From: Macrostomum hystrix
Lineage: Eukaryota > Platyhelminthes > Macrostomidae
DNA: 64,000 nucleotides
Direction of reading: 5' to 3'
NCBI GenBank assembly: GCA_950097015.1
Contig: CATNEN010000009.1
Location: 250,501 to 314,500, forward strand
This document shows, one piece after another, positions 12,145-22,798 of the stretch. Within the stretch, counting starts at the first letter, position 1; every line of letters begins with the position of its first letter. The translations under genes and the position numbers were made by a program. A model generated the notes under the pieces. That model was given only the letters and a program-made list of their open reading frames with translations. It made no database searches and was not told where the DNA came from.

Positions 12145-15100
12145 CTGGGTTAGCCAAGATTCAAACTCAGGTTTCGCCATGTTTTAAACCCTGGTGGGCT
12201 ATGATTCAAACTCTCGTTTTGCCATGATTCAGACTCTGGTTGGCTATGATTCAAACTCTGGTTTAGCCAAGATTCAAACTCTGGTTTAGCCATGTTTTAA
12301 ACCCTGGTGGGCTATGATTCAAACTCTCGTTTTGCCATGATTCAGACTCTGGTTGGCTATGATTCAAACTCTGGTTTAGCCATGATTTAAACTCTGGTTT
12401 AGCCATGTTTCAGACTCTGGTTTTGCCATGATTCAAGCTCTGGTTTAGCCATGTTTCAAACTCTGGTTTAGCCATGATTCAAACTCTGGTTTAGCCATGA
12501 TTCAGACTCTGGTTTAGCCATGATTCAGACTCTGGTTTAGCCATGATTTAAACTCTGGTTTAGCCATGATTCAAACTCTGGTTTTGCCATGATTCAAGCT
12601 CTGGTTTAGCCATGTTTCAAACTCTGGTTTAGCCATGATTCAAACTCTGGTTTAGCCATGATTCAGACTCTGGTTTAGCCATGATTCAGACTCTGGTTTA
12701 GCCATGATTCAAACTCTGGTTTAGCCATGATTCAGACTCTGGTTTAGCTATGATTCAAACTCTGGTTTAGCCAAGATTCAAACTCTGGTTTAGCCATGTT
12801 TTAAACCCTGGTGGGCTATGATTCAAACTCTCGTTTTGCCATGATTCAGACTCTGGTTGGCTATGATTCAAACTCTGGTTTAGCCATGATTTAAACTCTG
12901 GTTTAGCCATGATTCAGACTCTGGTTTTGCCATGATTCAAGCTCTGGTTTAGCCATGTTTCAAACTCTGGTTTAGCCATGATTCAAACTCTGGTTTAGCC
13001 ATGATTCAGACTCTGGTTTAGCCATGATTCAGACTCTGGTTTAGCCATGATTCAGACGCTGGTTTAGCCATGATTCAGACTCTGGTTTAGCCATGATTTA
13101 AACTCTGGTTTAGCCATGATTCAGACTCTGGTTTTGCCATGATTCAAGCTCTGGTTTAGCCATGTTTCAAACTCTGGTTTAGCCATGATTCAAACTCTGG
13201 TTTAGCCATGATTCAGACTCTGGTTTAGCCATGATTCAGACTCTGGTTTAGCCATGATTCAGACGCTGGTTTAGCCATGATTCAGACTCTGGTTTAGCCA
13301 TGATTCAAACTCTGGTTTAGCCAAGATTCAAACTCTGGTTTAGCCATGTTTTAAACCCTGGTGGGCTATGATTCAAACTCTCGTTTTGCCATGATTCAGA
13401 CTCTGGTTGGCTATGATTCAAACTCTGGTTTAGCCATGATTTAAACTCTGGTTTAGCCATGATTCAGACTCTGGTTTTGCCATGATTCAAGCTCTGGTTT
13501 AGCCATGTTTCAAACTCTGGTTTAGCCATGATTCAAACTCTGGTTTAGCCATGATTCAGACGCTGGTTTAGCCATGATTCAGACTCTGGTTTAGCCATGA
13601 TTTAAACTCTGGTTTAGCCATGATTCAGACTCTGGTTTTGCCATGATTCAAGCTCTGGTTTAGCCATGTTTCAAACTCTGGTTTAGCCATGATTCAAACT
13701 CTGGTTTAGCCATGATTCAGACTCTGGTTTAGCCATGATTCAGACTCTGGTTTAGCCATGATTCAGACTCTGGTTTAGCCATGATTTAAACTCTGGTTTA
13801 GCCATGATTCAGACTCTGGTTTTGCCATGATTCAAGCTCTGGTTTAGCCATGTTTCAAACTCTGGTTTAGCCATGATTCAAACTCTGGTTTAGCCATGAT
13901 TCAGACTCTGGTTTAGCCATGATTCAGACTCTGGTTTAGCCATGATTCAGACGCTGGTTTAGCCATGATTCAGACTCTGGTTTAGCCATGATTTAAACTC
14001 TGGTTTAGCCATGATTCAGACTCTGGTTTCGCCATGATTCAAGCTCTGGTTTAGCCATGTTTCAAACTCTGGTTTAGCCATGATTCAAACTCTGGTTTAG
14101 CCATGATTCAGACTCTGGTTTAGCCATGATTCAGACTCTGGTTTAGCCATGATTCAGACTCTGGTTTAGCCATGATTCAAACTCTGGTTTAGCCATGATT
14201 CAGACTCTGGTTTTGCCATGATTCAAGCTCTGGTTTAGCCATGTTTCAAACTCTGGTTTAGCCATGATTCAAACTCTGGTTTAGCCATGATTCAGACTCT
14301 GGTTTAGCCATGATTCAGACTCTGGTTTAGCCATGATTCAGACGCTGGTTTAGCCATGATTCAGACTCTGGTTTAGCCATGATTCAAACTCTGGTTTAGC
14401 CATGATTCAGACTCTGGTTTAGCCATGATTCAGACGCTGGTTTAGCCATGATTCAGACTCTGGTTTAGCCATGATTCAAACTCTGGTTTAGCCATGATTC
14501 AGACGCTGGTTTAGCCATGATTCAGACGCTGGTTTAGCCATGATTGAAACTCTGGTTTAGCCATGATTCAGACTCTGGTTTAGCCATGATTTAAACTCTG
14601 GTTTAGCCATGATTCAGACTCTGGTTTAGCCATGATTCAGACTCTGGTTTAGCCATGATTCAGACGCTGGTTTAGCCATGATTCAGACTCTGGTTTAGCC
14701 ATGATTTAAACTCTGGTTTAGCCATGATTCAGACTCTGGTTTTGCCATGATTCAAGCTCTGGTTTAGCCATGTTTCAAACTCTGGTTTAGCCATGATTCA
14801 AACTCTGGTTTAGCCATGATTCAGACTCTGGTTTAGCCATGATTCAGACTCTGGTTTAGCCATGATTCAGACTCTGGTTTAGCCATGATTCAGACTCTGG
14901 TTTAGCCATGATTTAAACTCTGGTTTAGCCATGATTCAGACTCTGGTTTTGCCATGATTCAAGCTCTGGTTTAGCCATGTTTCAAACTCTGGTTTAGCCA
15001 TGATTCAAACTCTGGTTTAGCCATGATTCAGACTCTGGTTTAGCCATGATTCAGACGCTGGTTTAGCCATGATTCAAGCTCTATTTTAGCCATGATTTAA

Positions 15101-15466
15101 ATTCTGGTTAAGCCATGATTCAGACTCTGGTTTAGCCATGATTCAAACTCTGGTTAAGCCATGATTCAAACTCTGGTTTAGCCATGATTCAAACTCTGGT
15201 TTAGCCATGATTCAGACGCTGGTTTAGCCATGATTCAGACTCTGGTTTAGCCATGATTCAGACTCTGGTTTAGCCATGATTCAAACTCTGGTTAAGCCAT
15301 GATTCAGACTCTCGTTTAGCCATGATTCAGACTCTGGTTTAGCCATGATTCAGACTCTGGTTTAGCCATGATTCAGACTCTGGTTTAGCCATGATTCAGA
15401 CTCCAGTTTAGCCATGATTCAAGCTCTATTTTAGCCATGATTCAAATTCAGGTTTGCTATGATTTA
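12145..15466. repeat. 23-bp minisatellite (core TTCAGACTCTGGTTTAGCC), about 144 copies
   Basis: Units differ mainly at CAGACT/CAAACT, CTCTGG/CGCTGG and TTTAGCC/TTTTGCC. The array begins directly after the 18-bp array at a junction (TTTTTCAAAC) that is repeated in the second element copy. Stops occur in the frames, so it has no coding capacity. Confidence 0.95.
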
Positions 15467-16155
15467 TGATATTTTATTTACGAAATGAAAAAAATAAAAT
15501 AATAGTCTTCAATCACTACTGGCTGAAAATTAGTCTAAATGATGATTTGACGCAGTGCAGAATCGAACCCTAGCCTAGCCTAACTTATTCCTAGTGCCTA
15601 CACATCGGCTATTCCGACTGTTGGTCAGTGGGTGAAAAATCAGCCTTATAAAATGAATTCTCAAATTTCTGGCTTTGTACAATGAAGTAAGAAAATAGAG
15701 TACACTCAGTCTCGCGGTTTGTTGTGTACATTTATTTCAAATTTGTCTCCAGAGTGCAGGCTTCAAATTCAATCAGCTGGGGGTTGTTGCGCAATTTGAC
15801 GATGCAATTCTAATTCAGTGGCGGTGAGTAAAATTCTCAATAGGCCAAGATTGTTTGACCTTTAAAAAATCATGTTTTTCGAATATTTAATCCCCTTAGC
15901 AATAAAGTTTAGCTTAATAAAAATACGTGTATAATTGTCCCCATTTTTGGCATCTTTTGGTGAAGAAATGGTGAAAATCGGTTGAGCCGTTCAGGAGAAA
16001 ATCAATTACAACCAACCAACCAACCAAGCAAGCAAGCATTTCATTTTTAGTATAGTGGACTAGCAAGTTTTGCCCCCCTTCGGGGAGCAGAAATACTTTT
16101 AATTCGTCTAGTATATACTTTTTAGCAGCTGAATTTACAGCTTTTTAAAGCTACA

Positions 16156-18245
16156 ATGAACCCCCAGTTGACAATGATCCCACAGTTGACAATGATCCCC
16201 CATTTGACAATGATCCCCCAGTTGACAATGATCCCACAGTTAACAATGATCCCCCAGTTGACAAAGATCCCCCAGTTCACAATGATCACCCAGTTGATGA
16301 TGATCCCCCAGTTGATGATGATCCCCCAGTTGACAATGAACCCCCAGTTGACAATGAACCCCCAGTTGACAACGATCCCACAGTTGACAATGATCCCCCA
16401 TTTGACAATGATCCCCCAGTTGACAATGATCCCACAGTTGACAATGATCCCCCAGTTGACAAAGATCCCCCAGTTCACAATGATCACCCAGTTGATGATG
16501 ATCCCCCAGTTGATGATGATCCCCCAGTTGAAAATGATCCCCCAGTTGACAATGATCCCCCAGTTGACAATGATCCCCCAGTTGACAATGATCCCCCAGT
16601 TAACAAAGATCCCCCAGTTCACAATGATCCCCCAGTTGATGAAGTCTCCCCATTGATGATGATCCCCAGTTAACAATGTTCCTCCATTTGACAATGTTCC
16701 CCCAGTTGACAATGATCCCCCAGTTGATGATGATCACCCAGTTGACAATGATCCCCCAGTTGAAAATGATCCCCCAGTTGACAATGATCCCCCATTTGAC
16801 AATGATCCCCCAGTTGACAATGATCCCCCAGTTAACAAAGATCCCCCAGTTCACAATGATCCCCCAGTTGATGAAGTCTCCCCATTGATGATGATCCCCA
16901 GTTAACAATGTTCCTCCATTTGACAATGTTCCCCCAGTTAACAATGATCCCCCAGTTGATGATGATCACCCAGTTGACAATGATCCCCCAGTTGACAATG
17001 ATCCCCCAGTTGATGAAGTCTCCCCATTGATGATGATCCCCAGTTAACAATGTTCCTCCATTTGACAATGTTCCCCCAGTTGACAATGATCCCCCAGTTG
17101 ATGATGATCACCCAGTTGACAATGATCCCCCAGTTGAAAATGATCCCCCAGTTGACAATGATCCCCCATTTGACAATGATCCCCCAGTTGACAATGATCC
17201 CCCAGTTAACAAAGATCCCCCAGTTCACAATGATCCCCCAGTTGATGAAGTCTCCCCATTGATGATGATCCCCAGTTAACAATGTTCCTCCATTTGACAA
17301 TGTTCCCCCAGTTAACAATGATCCCCCAGTTGATGATGATCACCCAGTTGACAATGATCCCCCAGTTGACAATGATCCCCCAGTTGATGATGATCCCCCA
17401 GTTGATCCCCCAGTTGACAATGATCCCCCAGTTGAGAATGATCCCCCAGTTGACAATGATCCCCCAGTTAACAAAGATCCCCCAGTTCACAATGATCCCC
17501 CAGTTGATGAAGTCTCCCCATTGATGATGATCCCTAGTTAACAATGTTCCTCCAGTTGACAATGTTCCCCCAGTTGACAATGATCCCCCAGTTGATGATG
17601 ATCCCCCAGTTGACAATGATCCCCCAGTTAACAATGATCCCCCAGTTGATGATGATCACCCAGTTGACAATGATCCCCCAGTTGACAATGATCCCCCAGT
17701 TAATGATGATCCCCCAGTTGACAATGATCCCCCAGTTGACAATGATCCCCCAGTTGACAATGATCCCCCAGTTGACAACGATCCCCCAGTTGACAATGAT
17801 CCCCCAGTTGACAATGATCCCCCAGTTGACAATGATCCCACAGTATACAATGATCCCCCAGTTGACAAAGATCCCCCAGTTCTCAATGATCCCCCAGTTG
17901 ATGATGATCCCCAGTTGATGATGATTCCCCAGTTGACAATTATCCCCCAGTTGACCATTACCCCCCACTTGACAATGATCTCTCAGTTCACAATGATCCC
18001 CCAGTTGACAATGATCCCCCAGTTGACAATGAACCCCCAGTTGACAATGAACCCCCAGTTGACAAAGATCCCCCAGTTGACAATGATCCCCCATTTGACA
18101 ATGATCCCCCAGTTGACAATGATCCCCCAGTTGACAATGATCCCCCGGTTGACATTGATCCCCCAGTCGACAATTATCCCCCAGTTTACCATGATCCCCC
18201 AGTTCACCATGATCCCCATTTTGATGATGACTCCCCAGTTGACGT
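16156..18245. repeat. 18-bp minisatellite in element copy 2, about 116 copies
   Basis: This is the same unit as in copy 1. Composite blocks containing GATGAAGTCTCCCCATTG recur at about 16637, 16870, 17015, 17243 and 17508, showing local higher-order amplification that is not seen in the first copy. Confidence 0.95.
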
Positions 18246-18264
18246 TGATTTTTCAAACAGGTTA

Positions 18265-20708
18265 GCCAAGATTCAAACTCAGGTTTCGCCATGTTTTAAA
18301 CCCTGGTGGGCTATGATTCAAACTCTCGTTTTGCCATGATTCAGACTCTGGTTGGCTATGATTCAAACTCTGGTTTAGCCATGATTCAGACGCTGGTTTA
18401 GCCATGATTCAGACGCTGGTTTAGCCATGATTGAAACTCTGGTTTAGCCATGATTCAAACTCTGGTTTAGCCATGATTCAGACGCTGGTTTAGCCATGAT
18501 TCAGACTCTATTTTAGCCATGATTCAGACTATGGTTTAGCCATGATTCAGACTCCAGTTTTGCCATGATTCAGACTCTGGTTTAGCCATGATTCAGACTC
18601 TGGTTTAGCCATGATTCAAACTCTCGTTTTGCCATGATTCAGACTCTGGTTGGCTATGATTCAAACTCTGGTTTAGCCATGATTCAGACTCTGGTTTAGC
18701 CATGATTCAGACGCTGGTTTAGCCATGATTGAAACTCTGGTTTAGCCATGATTCAAACTCTGGTTTAGCCATGATTCAGACGCTGGTTTAGCCATGATTC
18801 AGACTCTAGTTTAGCCATGATTCAGACTCTGGTTTAGCCATGATTCAGACTCTAGTTTAGCCATGATTCAAACTCTGGTTTAGCCATGATTCAGACTCTA
18901 GTTTAGCCATGATTCAGACTCTGGTTTAGCCATGATTCAGACTCTATTTTAGCCATGATTCAGACTATGGTTTAGCCATGATTCAGACGCTGGTTTAGCC
19001 ATGATTCAGACGCTGGTTTAGCCATGATTCAGACGCTGGTTTAGCCATGATTGAAACTCTGGTTTAGCCATGATTCAAACTCTGGTTTAGCCATGATTCA
19101 GACGCTGGTTTAGCCATGATTCAGACTCTAGTTTAGCCATGATTCAGACTCTGGTTTAGCCATGATTCAGACTCTGGTTTAGCCATGATTCAGACTCTAT
19201 TTTAGCCATGATTCAGACTATGGTTTAGCCATGATTCAGACTCCAGTTTAGCCATGATTCAGACTCTGGTTTAGCCATGATTCAGACTCTGTTTAAGCCA
19301 TGATTCAGACTCTGGTTTAGCCATGATTTAAATTCTGGTTAAGCCATGATTCAGACTCTGGTTTAGCCATGATTCAAACTCTGTTTAAGCCATGATTCAA
19401 ACTCTGGTTTAGCCATGATTCAAACTCTGGTTTAGCCATGATTCAGACTCTGGTTTAGCCATGATTCAGACTCTAGTTTAGCCATGATTCAGACTCTGGT
19501 TTAGCCATGATTCAGACTCTGGTTTAGCCATGATTCAGACTCTATTTTAGCCATGATTCAGACTCTGGTTTAGCCATGATTCAAACTCTGGTTAAGCCAT
19601 GATTCAAACTCTGGTTTAGCCATGATTCAGACTCTGGTTAAGCCATGATTCAGACTCTGGTTTAGCCATGAAGCCATGATTCAGACTATGGTTTAGCCAT
19701 GATTCAGACTCCAGTTTAGCCATGATTCAGACTCTGGTTTAGCCATGATTCAGACTCTGTTTAAGCCATGATTCAGACTCTGGTTTAGCCATGATTTAAA
19801 TTCTGGTTAAGCCATGATTCAGACTCTGGTTTAGCCATGATTCAAACTCTGGTTAAGCCATGATTCAAACTCTGGTTTAGCCATGATTCAAACTCTGGTT
19901 TAGCCATGATTCAGACTCTGGTTTAGCCATGATTCAGACTCTAGTTTAGCCATGATTCAGACTCTGGTTTAGCCATGATTCAGACTCTGGTTTAGCCATG
20001 ATTCAAACTCTGGTTTAGCCATGATTCAGACTCTGGTTTAGCCATGATTCAAACTCTGGTTAAGCCATGATTCAAACTCTGGTTTAGCCATGATTCAGAC
20101 TCTGGTTAAGCCATGATTCAGACTCTGGTTTAGCCATGATTTAAATTCTGGTTAAGCCATGATTCAGACTCTGGTTAAGCCATGATTCAAACTCTGGTTT
20201 AGCCATGATTCAAACTCTGGTTAAGCCATGATTCAAACTCTGGTTTAGCCATGATTCAAACTCTGGTTTAGCCATGATTCAGACGCTGGTTTAGCCATGA
20301 TTCAGACTCTGGTTTATCCATGATTCAGACTCTGGTTTAGCCATGATTCAGACTCTGGTTTAGCCATGATTCAAACTCTGGTTTAGCCATGATTCAGACT
20401 CTGGTTTAGCCATGATTCAGACTCTGGTTTAGCCATGATTCAGACTCCAGTTTAGCCATGATTCAAACTCTGGTTAAGCCATGATTCAGACTCTGGTTTA
20501 GCCATGATTCAGACTCTGGTTTAGCCATGATTCAGACTCTGGTTTAGCCATGATTCAGACGCTGGTTTAGCCATGATTCAGACTCTGGTTTAGCCATGAT
20601 TCAGACTCCAGTTTAGCCATGATTCAAGCTCTGGTTTAGCCATGATTCAGACGCTGGTTTAGCCATGATTCAAGCTCTATTTTTGCCATGATTCAAATTC
20701 AGGTTTGC
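18265..20708. repeat. 23-bp minisatellite in element copy 2, about 106 copies
   Basis: This is the same 23-bp unit as in copy 1, with different prevailing variants (GACTCTAGTTT, GTTAAGCC, GACTCCAG) and one internal disruption near 19668 where GCCATGAA interrupts the period. Confidence 0.95.
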
Positions 20709-21297
20709 TATGATTTATGATATTTTATTTACGAAATGAAAAAAATAATATAAAATAGTCTTCAATCACTGCTGGCTGAAAATTAGTCTAAATGATTTGA
20801 TGCAGTGCAGAATCGAACCCTAGCCTAGCCTAACCTATTCCTAGTGCCTACACATCGGCTATTCCGACTGTTGGTTAGTGGGTGCAAAAATCAGCCTTAT
20901 AAAATGAATTCTCAAAGTTCTGGCTTTGTACAATGAAGTAAGAAAATAGAGTACACTCAGTCTTGCGGTTGGTTGTGTACATTTATTTCCAATTTGTCTC
21001 CAGAGTGCAGGCTTCAAATTCAATCAGCTAGGGGTTGTTGCGCAATTTGACGATGCAATTCTAATTCAGTGGCAGTGAGTAAAATTCTCAATAGGCCAAG
21101 ATGGTTTGACCTTTGAAAAATCATGTTTTTCGAATATTTAATCCCTTTAGCAATAAAGTTAAGCTTAATAAAAATACGTGTATAATTCTCCCCATATTTG
21201 GCATCTCTTGGTGAAGAAATGGTGAAAATCGGTTGAGCCGTTTGGAAGAAAATCAATTACAACCAACCAAGCAAGCATTTCATTTTTAGTATAGTAG

Positions 21298-21634
21298 ACT
21301 AGCTGCCTTCGCTACCCTCTGGGTAGCCTCCCTGTGAGTTCTTATCAGTACGCGCGTGCGTTATCAAAACTGGCTCTGATGCAATCATTAAAATTGGCAC
21401 TGAAGGCCTCACTGTGCACAAGCTGTAAACAAGAATGCATTAGAAAAGCCTATTTAAAACTGTTTTTCGAATATTTAATCCCCTTGCCAATGGAATTAAG
21501 CTTAATAAAATTACGTGTACCGATTCCGGCCCATTTGTGATCTTTTGGCGAAGGAATTGTGAAAATCGGTTGAGCCGTTCGGGAGCTAGTCGATTGCAAA
21601 CAAGCAAGCAAGATTTTCATTTTTAGTATATTAG
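21298..21634 (+). mobile_element. Short element copy 3, empty (337 bp)
   Basis: It starts with ACTAGC and a hairpin (GCTACCCTCTGGGTAGC) and ends with the shared tail (TTTTTCGAATATTTAATCCC, AAATCGGTTGAGCCGTTC, CAAGCAAGCAAG, TTTTTAGTATATTAG). It has no minisatellite. It adjoins copies 2 and 4 with no spacer. Confidence 0.75.
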
Positions 21635-21962
21635 ACTAGCTGCCTTCGCTACCCTCTGGGTAGCCTCACTGGAGTTCTTATCAGTTCGTTATCAAAACTG
21701 GCTCTGATGCAATCATTAAAATTGGCACTGGAGGCCTCACTGTGCACAAGCTGAAAACAAGAATGCATTAGAAAAGCCTATTTAAAACTGTTTTTCGAAT
21801 ATTTAATCCCCTTGGCAATGAAATTAAGCTTAATAAAAATACGTGTACCGATTCCGGCCCATTTGTGATCTTTTGGCGAAGGAATTGCGAAAATCGGTTG
21901 AGCCGTTCGAGAGCTAGTCGATTGCAAACAAACATACAAGATTTTCATTTTTAGTATATTAG
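21635..21962 (+). mobile_element. Short element copy 4, empty (328 bp)
   Basis: It is nearly identical to copy 3, with a few substitutions and a short deletion early on. It ends at TTTTTAGTATATTAGA, after which unrelated AT-rich sequence begins. As the last of four head-to-tail copies it defines the right border of the run. Confidence 0.75.
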
Positions 21963-22798
21963 ATTTTCATTGTTAATTTAGATAATTGATAAGTAAATTC
22001 ATAATTAATTAGCTGTTGCGCAACCGTTATGTAATGTCACCCGCCTCAACTGTACAACATCGAGACAATCAGACCGTGGCAGGACTCTGTAGTACACTGC
22101 GCAGGGTCAAGGCTTGGTCAACGGAGACTTTCCGTCATGGTTCAGAGGCGTGTTGCGTGAACTCGGCCCTATATAATCTCGCTGGTTTTTGTCCCAAAAA
22201 ACCAGATCTTGGACCTTCGTCCAAAGTTCGTGCCCTTGCGTGGCGTTGACGTGCCCCGTGCGTGCTCCAGTTTCGTCCTTCAGCTTCCCCCAACTAATCC
22301 CCAGGCTACTTTCCCCCATTTAACTATCTTATTCCCCATCCCCTAAAGTCATCCCCTAAGTCAAGTCATTCCCTGCCCAGGATATCTTAATCCCCCATCC
22401 CCGGAGTCGTCGCGGCATGCCCTTACTTCTGTCATTAAAAAGTTGTAAATTAATAACTTCAACTAGTTTAACAAAGTAACTGTTTGCATTGTAATCTACA
22501 GTGATGTATCTTTGTTATCAATAAACAAAGCGCTAGCAGACAAAAGGATATTAAATTTGGGCCGAAATAGTTTTGATCGAAATTATTATGGCCGAAACAA
22601 CAGGAATTCATAAAAAATAGAAAGATCTCGAATATCGTTAAGATTACAACAAAAATTAAATTTCGAAGTTAAAAAAACGTGTCATATTATCTGTAATAAT
22701 CAATTTACCTAATTGCTTCTGTTCCAACTATATAGTTAGGGTAGTGGTCAAGGGTAAAGATCAAGTATTATTTTTTCATCTAAACTTTTCGTTTGTTG
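21963..22798. other. Spacer upstream of SLC25A46, no gene seen
   Basis: It contains a GC-richer stretch at 22020-22430 and the GGCCGAAA motif at 22559-22604. The last 190 bases, AT-rich, would hold the SLC25A46 5' UTR and promoter, but no clear core promoter element was recognised. Confidence 0.4.

Larger units (their letters stand above)
10505..16058 (+). mobile_element. Satellite-bearing short mobile element, copy 1 (5.55 kb)
   Basis: The element starts with ACTAGC and a hairpin with a TTCG loop (CCCCCTTCGGGG). It ends with a conserved tail: TTTTTCGAATATTTAATCCC, AAAATCGGTTGAGCCGTT, a tetranucleotide microsatellite (AACCAACCAACCAAGCAAGC) and TTTCATTTTTAGTATAGT. The interior is an 18-bp minisatellite, then a 23-bp minisatellite, then about 590 bp of unique tail. 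No transposase or reverse transcriptase is present, so it is non-autonomous. Hairpin near one end, internal tandem core and a microsatellite near the other end match the pearl / mini-me / MINE type of interspersed element, several of which are attributed to Helentrons; an RTE-type retroelement tail is the alternative. The next copy follows head to tail with no spacer. Confidence 0.7.
16059..21297 (+). mobile_element. Satellite-bearing short mobile element, copy 2 (5.24 kb)
   Basis: It has the same architecture as the copy immediately upstream: ACTAGC plus TTCG hairpin, an 18-bp array, the same junction into a 23-bp array, then the unique tail (20708-21297) that differs from the first copy's tail (15467-16058) by a few substitutions and small indels. 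The array lengths and variant order differ between copies, so the arrays have turned over since duplication while the single-copy parts stayed alike. Confidence 0.7.

Noticed and set aside
10869-12180. Long open frames with DPPVDN, MIPQLT or NWGIIV repeats
   Set aside because: They are translations of an 18-bp satellite in several frames and both strands at once; no unique sequence, splice context or start site supports a gene.
15540-15640. tRNA-like sequence in the element tail (reverse GGTTCGATTC)
   Set aside because: The B-box-like match is isolated; no cloverleaf can be drawn around it. It could still be a very old SINE trace.
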